From an uncultured Candidatus Saccharibacteria bacterium (GTDB lineage Bacteria; Patescibacteriota; Saccharimonadia; Saccharimonadales; Saccharimonadaceae): DNA of 64,000 nt. The notes under the pieces are model-generated. The model was not told the DNA's origin. It did no database searches and saw only the letters and a list, made by a program, of their open reading frames with translations. This document shows, piece by piece, positions 58,090-64,000 of the stretch. The position numbers and the translations under genes were made by a program. The stretch covers positions 58,638 through 122,637 of the forward strand of contig CAQOWG010000002.1 in assembly GCA_948851665.1 (NCBI GenBank), given 5' to 3'. Position 1 is the first letter of the stretch; each line of letters starts with the position of its first letter.

Positions 58090-58659
58090 TTATTTGCCCT
58101 CCTTCTCAAACGGCATACCAAATGCTTCTAACAATTTGGTGCTCCCTTCTTTCGAACCATTTTTAATATTAAAGGTAATTTCTAGACCATGCAAAACGGC
58201 AGAATCTTCGAAGGTAATCTCAGGGAAAACGGTTTGTTCTTTGAGACCAAGGCTGTAGTTGCCTTGTTTGTCAAAGGCTTTCCGAGAAACACCATGGAAG
58301 TCGTGCACATTTGGCAAGGTGACATTGACTAAGCGATCCAAGAATTCGTACATTTTTGCACCGCGCAAGGTGGTAAGATAGCCAACTGGCGCACCCATAC
58401 CTTTGCGGATTTTGAAAGTAGCGATAGACTTTTTGGCGAGACGGCTGGTCGGTTTTTGGCCAGTGACTTTCTCGAGGGTCAATTCGACAGTTTCGGTGAA
58501 GCGCTTGTCTTCACGTTTTTTGCCGACGCCACAGGAGATGGTAATTTTTTCGAGTTTTGGTACTTGGTTGATGTTTGCAAGACCAAGCTCTTTCTTGAGA
58601 TTAGCACGGATGGTCTCGTTGTACTGAGTCTTCAAGCGTGGGATATATTTATCACTCAT
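58090..58659 (-). CDS. rplE: 50S ribosomal protein L5
   Basis: 189 residues: '[20 protein letters not shown]', '[20 protein letters not shown]', '[20 protein letters not shown]' and '[20 protein letters not shown]'. L5 binds 5S rRNA and touches the P-site tRNA. Overlaps rplX by one base. Confidence 0.96.
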   Translation of the reverse strand: MSDKYIPRLKTQYNETIRANLKKELGLANINQVPKLEKITISCGVGKKREDKRFTETVELTLEKVTGQKPTSRLAKKSIATFKIRKGMGAPVGYLTTLRGAKMYEFLDRLVNVTLPNVHDFHGVSRKAFDKQGNYSLGLKEQTVFPEITFEDSAVLHGLEITFNIKNGSKEGSTKLLEAFGMPFEKEGK

Positions 58660-58883
58660 TACTTATCCTCCTTTTTAAGATTGGAGAAATCAATGCCAAG
58701 ATGAACGGTCTTTTTGCTACCCTTTTGGTAGGCATTGGCGCGTACATGGCGTTCGACTACGTTAATATCTTTGAGCATAGCTTTGCGGTTTGCGCGGTCA
58801 ACCTTGACGATTGAGGCGATGGTACCTTTTTTGCTACCAGCGATAACTTTGACGCGATCGCCAACTTTTAACATTTTAGCCAT
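58659..58883 (-). CDS. rplX: 50S ribosomal protein L24, short
   Basis: 74 residues against about 100 usually. The KOW motif 'KVGDRVKVIAGSKKGTIASI' and 'MLKDINVVERHVRANAYQKG' are present, while the C-terminal zinc-like or basic end is trimmed to 'DFSNLKKEDK'. L24 starts 50S assembly at the 5' end of 23S rRNA. Confidence 0.95.
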   Translation of the reverse strand: MAKMLKVGDRVKVIAGSKKGTIASIVKVDRANRKAMLKDINVVERHVRANAYQKGSKKTVHLGIDFSNLKKEDK

Positions 58884-59251
58884 TAGAGTACCTCCGGTGC
58901 CAAGCTAATAATCTTGTTGAAGCCAAGCTCGCGGAGTTCGCGGGGGACGGGCCCGAAAACACGAGTGCCTTTAGGGGTCTTGTCGTCGTTAACAAGCACG
59001 GCGGCGTTGTCGTCGAAGCGGATGGTTGAACCATCTGGGCGACGAATTTGTTGTCGAGTGCGGACGATAACGGCTTTAACCACGGCTTTCTTTTTGACGT
59101 TGCCAGTGGGGGATGCGTCTTTGACGCTGCAGGTGACAATATCACCAACGCGAGCATAACGTGCGCGCGTACCACCAAGGACCCGGATTACACCAAGCTC
59201 TTTGGCGCCACTGTTGTCAGCAACTTTTAATCTAGTTTCCTGTTGAATCAT
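58883..59251 (-). CDS. rplN: 50S ribosomal protein L14
   Basis: 122 residues starting '[20 protein letters not shown]'; the longer ORF to 59317 lies in rpsQ and is rejected. '[20 protein letters not shown]' and '[20 protein letters not shown]' are canonical. L14 forms an intersubunit bridge. One base separates it from rpsQ. Confidence 0.96.
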   Translation of the reverse strand: MIQQETRLKVADNSGAKELGVIRVLGGTRARYARVGDIVTCSVKDASPTGNVKKKAVVKAVIVRTRQQIRRPDGSTIRFDDNAAVLVNDDKTPKGTRVFGPVPRELRELGFNKIISLAPEVL

Positions 59252-59252
59252 T

Positions 59253-59576
59253 TTAGTTCTCCTCCCCCTCTGATTCTGCAAGACGCTTGTCGCCGGCATC
59301 TTTGGCAACAACATCATCTTTCAGTTCGATAGCGTCGTGTGACTTCTCCAATACCTTGACGAGCTTATAGCTCTTGGTTTTGGAAAGAGGACGACAAGGC
59401 ACGATAGCGACTTTGTCGCCAACCCCGGCCTCATTCTGCTCATCATGGGCAGTGTATTTACGGGTTTTGGTATATTGCTTGCGATAGAGCGGATGAGTTT
59501 CACGACTTGCGATGGAAACCGTGATGGTTTTATCGCGTCCAGCGGAACTCACAATACCAGTTAGTTCTCCAGCCAT
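59253..59576 (-). CDS. rpsQ: 30S ribosomal protein S17, extended
   Basis: 107 residues, about 20 more than usual through a charged C-terminal tail ('[20 protein letters not shown]'). The OB-fold core has '[20 protein letters not shown]', '[20 protein letters not shown]' and '[17 protein letters not shown]'. Its start overlaps the rplP stop by one base, so rpmC (L29), normally between them, is missing. Confidence 0.95.
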   Translation of the reverse strand: MAGELTGIVSSAGRDKTITVSIASRETHPLYRKQYTKTRKYTAHDEQNEAGVGDKVAIVPCRPLSKTKSYKLVKVLEKSHDAIELKDDVVAKDAGDKRLAESEGEEN

Positions 59577-59995
59577 TAGAACTCCTCCTTTTTAATAATT
59601 TTTGTACGAACAGGCAATTTGTGACCAGCCAAGCGGAAGGCTTCTTTAGCTTGCTCTTCGGTAACATCGCTGATCTCAAACATCACGGTGCCAGCTTTAA
59701 CTTTGGCAACATAGAATTGAGGTTCGCCTTTACCGCTACCCATTTTGACATCAAGTGGCTTTTTGGTGACTGGAGTGTGCGGGAAGATCCGAATCCAGAT
59801 TTTACCACCACGTTTAACGTAGCGAGTGATAGCTTGACGAGCGGCTTCGATTTGGCGGCTGGTGACGCGTTCGTTGTCGAGTGACATCAAACCCCAGTCA
59901 CCGAAAGCTACAGTATTGCAGCGGGTGGCGACGCCTTCGTTTTTGCCTTTGCGAACTTTGCGGTGCGCTTCGCGGCGCGGTACGAGTAACGACAT
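59576..59995 (-). CDS. rplP: 50S ribosomal protein L16
   Basis: 139 residues: '[20 protein letters not shown]', '[20 protein letters not shown]', '[20 protein letters not shown]' are typical. L16 contacts the A-site tRNA elbow. One base follows rpsC. Confidence 0.96.
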   Translation of the reverse strand: MSLLVPRREAHRKVRKGKNEGVATRCNTVAFGDWGLMSLDNERVTSRQIEAARQAITRYVKRGGKIWIRIFPHTPVTKKPLDVKMGSGKGEPQFYVAKVKAGTVMFEISDVTEEQAKEAFRLAGHKLPVRTKIIKKEEF

Positions 59996-59996
59996 A

Positions 59997-60623
59997 TTAT
60001 TTCTCCCCCTTATAGATCCAGACCTTTACACCAACAATACCAGCGACGGTTTTGGCGTGGCAAATGTGGAAATCCACATCAGCGCGCAAGGTGTGCAGAG
60101 GCACGGAACCTTCAATAAACTTTTCACGACGAGACATCTCGGCACCATTCAAGCGGCCGGAAACTTCGACGCGAATCCCTTTGGCGCCAGCATTCATGGT
60201 GCTTTGGCAGGCCATTTTGACTGCGCGGCGGAAGTTCATGCGCTTACCGAGCTGGAAGCCGATATTTTCGGCGACCAATTTAGCGGAGAGTTCCGGTTTT
60301 TTAACTTCTTCGACGTTGATGCGGATTGGCCCACTAACGATTTTCTCAAGTTCTTTCTTGAGTTCGTTGATACCAGCACCTTGTTTACCAATCACGGCAC
60401 CGGCTTTGGCGGTCAAGATTGTGATGGTGGTAAGATTGGCGCTACGTTCGATATTGACCCGAGCAATGGTCGGGCGGCTTTCGAAGCGTTTTTCGATCAA
60501 ATCGCGAATCTTGGTATCCTCTACCAGCCAGTTCCGAAAGTCTGCCTTGCGGGTAAACCACTTGGAAGACCAATCTTTGCTGATCTGGAGACGATAAGAA
60601 ACGGGATTAACTTTCTGACCCAT
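59997..60623 (-). CDS. rpsC: 30S ribosomal protein S3
   Basis: 208 residues. The KH domain 'LTAKAGAVIGKQGAGINELK' and the C-terminal domain 'RRAVKMACQSTMNAGAKGIR', 'RLNGAEMSRREKFIEGSVPL' are standard. S3 shapes the mRNA entry pore. It overlaps rplV by one base. Confidence 0.96.
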   Translation of the reverse strand: MGQKVNPVSYRLQISKDWSSKWFTRKADFRNWLVEDTKIRDLIEKRFESRPTIARVNIERSANLTTITILTAKAGAVIGKQGAGINELKKELEKIVSGPIRINVEEVKKPELSAKLVAENIGFQLGKRMNFRRAVKMACQSTMNAGAKGIRVEVSGRLNGAEMSRREKFIEGSVPLHTLRADVDFHICHAKTVAGIVGVKVWIYKGEK

Positions 60624-61036
60624 TACTTTTCCTCCTTTTTATCTGCTGCGGTTTCGGCAGCTGGCTTATCGGTAGTTTTCTTAACTTTTTCTTCGCCGGC
60701 AACTTCGACAAAGATGTTGCTGGAGATTTTTTCGTAAGGTAAGGCGCGACCACGAGAAGCTGGAACATAGCGGCGCATGCGGGTGCCAGCAGTGACATTG
60801 ATGCGGGCGATGCGAATGCTCTTTGGGTCGATGCTGACGCCGGAGTTGTTAAGCAAGTTGGCGGCAGCGCTTTCAATGGCCTTGCGGACGGCGCGAGCGG
60901 CGCGACGTGGGGTATTCTCGAGAATTACCACGGCGTCGGCGACGTAACGGTCGCGAACTAAGCTGGCGACGACATTAGTTTTGCGGGGCTGGCTGTCAAC
61001 GCCCTTAATAACTGCGTGTGCGAAGATAGTAGCCAT
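60623..61036 (-). CDS. rplV: 50S ribosomal protein L22
   Basis: 137 residues, about 25 more than usual owing to a Lys/Ala-rich tail. The core 'QPRKTNVVASLVRDRYVADA', 'RKAIESAAANLLNN' and the tunnel loop near 'TRMRRYVPASRGRALPYEK' are recognisable. L22 lines the exit tunnel. Overlaps rpsS by one base. Confidence 0.95.
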   Translation of the reverse strand: MATIFAHAVIKGVDSQPRKTNVVASLVRDRYVADAVVILENTPRRAARAVRKAIESAAANLLNNSGVSIDPKSIRIARINVTAGTRMRRYVPASRGRALPYEKISSNIFVEVAGEEKVKKTTDKPAAETAADKKEEK

Positions 61037-61329
61037 TATTTACCTCCCTTTGCAGCAGCGGCTTCAGCGGCCTTTTTGCCGCCGTGGCGCTTGAATTTGC
61101 GGGTTGGTGAAAACTCACCGAGCTTGTGTCCAACCATATTCTCGCTGATGAAAACCGGGACATGGACTTTGCCGTTGTGTACGGCAATGGTGCGACCGAC
61201 CATTTCTGGAGAGATGGTGGACTGGCGAGCCCAGGTTTTAATCACGGTGCGATCCTCAGCGGAGAGAGCAGCAACTTTCTTCGCGAGCTTGTAGTCCACG
61301 AATGGACCTTTCTTCATACTCCGAGACAT
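61036..61329 (-). CDS. rpsS: 30S ribosomal protein S19
   Basis: 97 residues: '[19 protein letters not shown]', '[20 protein letters not shown]' and '[20 protein letters not shown]' are near-universal. A short Ala/Lys tail follows. S19 partners S13 in the 30S head. Confidence 0.97.
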   Translation of the reverse strand: MSRSMKKGPFVDYKLAKKVAALSAEDRTVIKTWARQSTISPEMVGRTIAVHNGKVHVPVFISENMVGHKLGEFSPTRKFKRHGGKKAAEAAAAKGGK

Positions 61330-62165
61330 TATTTCCTCTTTCCTTCGTGGCGGCTGCGCACGATCATTTTATTAGTTTTCTTGTTATGGCGGGTCCTAAA
61401 CCCAAGTGTCAATTGACCCCATGGGGTACGCGGTGCTTTACCAGTACCGTGGCGACCACCGTCACCACCACCGTGTGGGTGATCCGTAGCGTTCATTACG
61501 ACACCGCGAACGGTTGGGCGGATACCTTTGCGGCGACGACGACCAGCAGAACCGATTTTGATGTTCTGGTGTTGTTCGTTGCCGACGGTACCGATGCTGG
61601 CTTCGCAGGCGACGAGCACCTTACGCATTTCGCCGGATGGCATCTTGAGAGTAGCGTAGCCATTTTCTTTAGCCATTAGCTGAGCGCTGGTGCCGGCCGA
61701 GCGGACCATTTGTGCGCCGCGACCAGGCGTGAGTTCAATAGCGTAGATGAACGTACCAACTGGAATTTGCTCGATTGGCAAACGGTTGGAAGTTTCAACG
61801 GCGGCTTTTTCGCCAGTGGAGAAGGACATACCTTTGCGCATGTTATTATCGGCAATAACATAGTAGAAAGTGTCGTTCTGATCTTTAACGCGGGCGATAC
61901 GGGCGCTGCGGTTTGGATCGTACTCAATTTCCATAATCTGGAAAGTCATACCTTTTGGTAGATTATAGGTAACCATGCGGTAATGACGCTTGACGCCACC
62001 ACCACGATGACGCACGGTAATGCGACCTTGATTGTTTTTGCCGGCCATTTGTTTTTTGCTGGCGAGCAGGGACTTCATCGGCTTCTTGGTGGTAATTTGG
62101 TCAAAATCTTGAGTAGTTTTCTGGCGCTGAGCCGGAGTAGTAGGACGATAAGCTTTGATACTCAT
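61329..62165 (-). CDS. rplB: 50S ribosomal protein L2
   Basis: 278 residues: '[20 protein letters not shown]', '[20 protein letters not shown]' and the catalytic-centre loop '[20 protein letters not shown]' with the conserved histidine. L2 is required for subunit joining and peptidyl transfer. One-base overlaps on both sides. Confidence 0.97.
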   Translation of the reverse strand: MSIKAYRPTTPAQRQKTTQDFDQITTKKPMKSLLASKKQMAGKNNQGRITVRHRGGGVKRHYRMVTYNLPKGMTFQIMEIEYDPNRSARIARVKDQNDTFYYVIADNNMRKGMSFSTGEKAAVETSNRLPIEQIPVGTFIYAIELTPGRGAQMVRSAGTSAQLMAKENGYATLKMPSGEMRKVLVACEASIGTVGNEQHQNIKIGSAGRRRRKGIRPTVRGVVMNATDHPHGGGDGGRHGTGKAPRTPWGQLTLGFRTRHNKKTNKMIVRSRHEGKRK

Positions 62166-62566
62166 TATTTCTCCTCCTTCTTAGCGACTTTTTTAGTAGT
62201 TTTCTTTTCGACTTTTTCGGTCTTTTTATCAGCTTTTTCAGCTTTCTTGCTGGCCTTTTCGTCGGCTTGCTTAGCTTCTTCGAAGACAGGGATTTTATCG
62301 CCGGCCTTGACGGTAATATAAGCGACCTTGTGGTCCTGGCGGAAAGTGATACCAGGGTAGGCATGTTTACCGCGCGAGAAGCGAGTAGCCTTGCCTTTGC
62401 GGCACAAAACTTGGACATCTACGACAGTAACTTTGAAAGCTTCAGCGATGGCTTTAGCGATAGCTTGCTTGCTGGCGCTCTTTGGTACATAGAAGACGTA
62501 TTTGTTCTGAGTCTGGGCGTTGTAGGCTTTTTCAGTGGCGCGAGGAATATATTGAACGGATTTCAT
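62165..62566 (-). CDS. rplW: 50S ribosomal protein L23 with Lys-rich tail
   Basis: 133 residues. The first ~90 are L23 ('IPRATEKAYNAQTQNKYVFY', 'ASKQAIAKAIAEAFKVTVVD'). The remaining ~40 are an added Lys/Ala/Glu tail. L23 sits at the tunnel exit, where trigger factor and SRP dock, so the tail could reach the nascent chain (inference). Confidence 0.95.
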   Translation of the reverse strand: MKSVQYIPRATEKAYNAQTQNKYVFYVPKSASKQAIAKAIAEAFKVTVVDVQVLCRKGKATRFSRGKHAYPGITFRQDHKVAYITVKAGDKIPVFEEAKQADEKASKKAEKADKKTEKVEKKTTKKVAKKEEK

Positions 62567-63171
62567 TATGCTTCCTCCTTATCCATTAGCCAGTTTTCAA
62601 TCATCGGGAGAGATTTCTCGGAGATGATGATTTTGTCAGCATTCAAGATGTCGAAGACGTTGAGGTAGGTAGGGCGGACAACTTTGACGTTATTAACATT
62701 GTTGGTAGCGCGATTTACCAATTCATCTTTTACGGAGACAACCAAAAGAACTTTTTCGTTGTCACTGATTTTGTTGTCTTTTAGCATCTTGACGGTTTCC
62801 TTGGCTTTGCCATCTGGACAAGCGAAGGTAGCAATCGTAATGATGGCTTTCTCGGCGCTCTTGAGACTAAGAGCCTGGCGAACGGCGATTTTCTTGGCGC
62901 TCTTAGATAGCTTCTTGGTGAAGTTTTCTTCGCCTGTGCGACCAAATGCCACACCACCATGGCGCCAGATTGGGTTGCGAGTCGAACCGAAACGAGCGCG
63001 ACCAGTACCTTTCTGTTTCCAAGGCTTTTTGCCGCCACCACGTACTTCGCCACGCTTTAAAGTTTTAGCGTGAGAGCTGCGGGAGTTGGCGAGATATGCG
63101 TCGTAAGCGGTCTTGAGGAGTTCGTGGTTGTTGACTTCGAGGCCAAAGACGTCTTTGTTCAATTCTGCCAT
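62566..63171 (-). CDS. rplD: 50S ribosomal protein L4
   Basis: 201 residues with the tunnel loop 'RGGGKKPWKQKGTGRARFGS' and 'RNPIWRHGGVAFG'. In E. coli L4 also represses the S10 operon through its leader. Here a structured leader precedes rplC. One base separates it from rplC. Confidence 0.96.
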   Translation of the reverse strand: MAELNKDVFGLEVNNHELLKTAYDAYLANSRSSHAKTLKRGEVRGGGKKPWKQKGTGRARFGSTRNPIWRHGGVAFGRTGEENFTKKLSKSAKKIAVRQALSLKSAEKAIITIATFACPDGKAKETVKMLKDNKISDNEKVLLVVSVKDELVNRATNNVNNVKVVRPTYLNVFDILNADKIIISEKSLPMIENWLMDKEEA

Positions 63172-63172
63172 A

Positions 63173-63790
63173 TTACTCCTTTCCCTCTGCGATTACGGTG
63201 ACGATGCCCTTCTTTGGACCAGGAACAGCGCCTTTGAGGCCGATTAGATTATTTTCGGCATCAATATAGGCAACCACCAAATTCTTGACAGTTACCTGAT
63301 CGTGGCCCATGCGGCCTGGCATACGTTTACCTTTAAAAACTTTTTGTGGATACATCGAACCGATGGAACCGACACGGCGAATATTGCCTTTGAAACCGTG
63401 CGTATTGCGCGACTCGTTGAAGTTCCAGCGTTTGACTGTACCAGCGTAACCTTTACCCTTGGAGATACCTGTTACTTGGACTTTGTCGCCGAGGTTGAAA
63501 CTCTCGACGCTAATTTTATCCCCAACTTTGAGCTCGGGCGCACCTTCGGTGCGGAACTCTTTGAGGACTTTTGGAGTGATCCCAGCCGACTTGACGTGGC
63601 CAGCAACCGACTTGCTCAGATTCTTACCCTGACCGTAACCCAACTGCACAGCGTTATAACCGTCGGTTTCGACAGTTTTAATCTGAGTCACTGTGGAGGG
63701 GTCGGCTTGCAAAATCGTAACTGGAGTCACGATACCGTCGTCGCCGATGATCTGGGTCATACCAATTTTGGTGCCGATGATGACTTGCAT
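63173..63790 (-). CDS. rplC: 50S ribosomal protein L3
   Basis: 205 residues: 'GTKIGMTQIIGDDGIVTPVT', 'ISKGKGYAGTVKRWNFNESR', 'HGFKGNIRRVGSIGSMYPQK'. L3 reaches the peptidyl-transferase centre. It is the first gene of the transcript. rpsJ (S10), usually just upstream, is not present in the 210 bases to the window end. Confidence 0.96.
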   Translation of the reverse strand: MQVIIGTKIGMTQIIGDDGIVTPVTILQADPSTVTQIKTVETDGYNAVQLGYGQGKNLSKSVAGHVKSAGITPKVLKEFRTEGAPELKVGDKISVESFNLGDKVQVTGISKGKGYAGTVKRWNFNESRNTHGFKGNIRRVGSIGSMYPQKVFKGKRMPGRMGHDQVTVKNLVVAYIDAENNLIGLKGAVPGPKKGIVTVIAEGKE

Positions 63791-63799
63791 CCTTTTCCT

Positions 63800-63885
63800 T
63801 TCCCTTATGACACACGAAAGCTAGACTAATGGGTGGTTCCCGTATGGGCCTTTCCTGATCGTCTAGTTAACGTCTATCGTTATTT
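63800..63885 (-). promoter_or_regulatory. Structured leader of the rplC operon
   Basis: CTAGAC at 63822-63827 can pair with GTCTAG at 63860-63866. Inside are CCC/GGG pairings around 63835-63850. Position and form suggest ribosomal-protein feedback (an L4 leader analogue), but I do not recognise a known family. Confidence 0.4.
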
Positions 63886-63889
63886 AACT

Positions 63890-63929
63890 ATACATGTATC
63901 ATTGTAGCACAGATTCTTCAAGATTGCAA
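63890..63929 (-). promoter_or_regulatory. Promoter of the S10-spc cluster with start-site palindrome
   Basis: TTGCAA (63929-63924), 17-base spacer, TACAAT (63906-63901) on the minus strand. A 10-bp palindrome (63890-63899) covers the start site and could be an operator. Confidence 0.8.
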
Positions 63930-64000
63930 CCCCTTTTATAGGGATGGTTTAACTAACTAATCCAGAAAGAAACAATGTAAAACAAAAAGAACAACCTTTA

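Noticed and set aside
59862..60737. 291-codon plus-strand ORF across rpsC and rplV
   Set aside because: Antisense to unmistakable S3 and L22.
1..64000. Reverse transcriptase or template repeat of a diversity-generating retroelement
   Set aside because: No frame shows reverse transcriptase motifs and no adenine-rich third copy was seen, so the machinery is not in this window.
1..64000. CRISPR array, prophage or insertion sequence
   Set aside because: No regularly spaced repeats, transposase, integrase or phage structural genes were recognised.
1..64000. Alternative genetic code with UGA as glycine
   Set aside because: UGA ends several well-recognised genes at normal length, RF2 is present, and no conserved protein is interrupted by UGA.

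Overview
The window looks like a chromosome segment of an ultra-small-genome bacterium of the Candidate Phyla Radiation, most likely Candidatus Saccharibacteria (TM7). The evidence is short intergenic gaps with many 1-nt stop/start overlaps, no rpmD (L30) between rpsE and rplO, an unusual MurD-plus-MurL-type pair for D-glutamate, many envelope and adhesion proteins, and standard use of UGA as stop. The taxonomic call is inference from gene content.

Layout. Bases 1-5400 hold glycosyltransferases, a CDP-alcohol phosphatidyltransferase, an NnrD-like protein, xth, smpB, an alpha/beta hydrolase and a glutaredoxin. Bases 5400-10060 are a minus-strand division module: ftsE, ftsX, a PcsB-like CHAP hydrolase and a CtpA-type protease. 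Bases 10100-25000 carry a GT-C membrane glycosyltransferase, prfB, the MurL/MurD pair, an M16 peptidase apparently starting with AUA, secA, hpf, ybaB, a second GT-C-like protein, dnaB and dnaX. Bases 25000-31700 hold an unknown gene, the L10 leader with rplJ-rplL, and a secE-nusG-rplK-rplA set interrupted by opposite-strand deoC and a doubtful small ORF. Bases 31800-46500 are accessory and surface genes: VanY, a DUF2726-like protein, ABC-F, a methyltransferase, a fibro-slime/MucBP adhesin, a 7TM-GAF receptor lacking a kinase, CAP, a serine hydrolase, CapA, a Na+/Ca2+ exchanger, a sortase and a stand-alone GHKL-type domain. Bases 47200-63800 are recR followed by the alpha/spc/S10 ribosomal clusters on the minus strand, with an L,D-transpeptidase and a sortase inserted.

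The most unusual signal is three start-less C-terminal domain segments of a C-type-lectin/FISUMP-like fold at 32973-33221 (+), 46536-46766 (+) and 46889-47208 (-). Two of them align over 77 codons without gaps. They differ almost only at codon positions 1 and 2, with adenine in one copy at most differing sites. That is the footprint expected of adenine-directed diversification by a diversity-generating retroelement. No reverse transcriptase lies in the window, so these may be orphan variable repeats or silent donor cassettes.

A second recurring theme is expression. At least nine genes have a TATAAT-like box exactly 6 nt upstream of the start codon, which predicts leaderless mRNAs. Operon-internal genes use Shine-Dalgarno sequences or 1-nt coupled overlaps. 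Several normally zinc-binding proteins (L36, RecR, DnaX, S14) lack their cysteine ligands.
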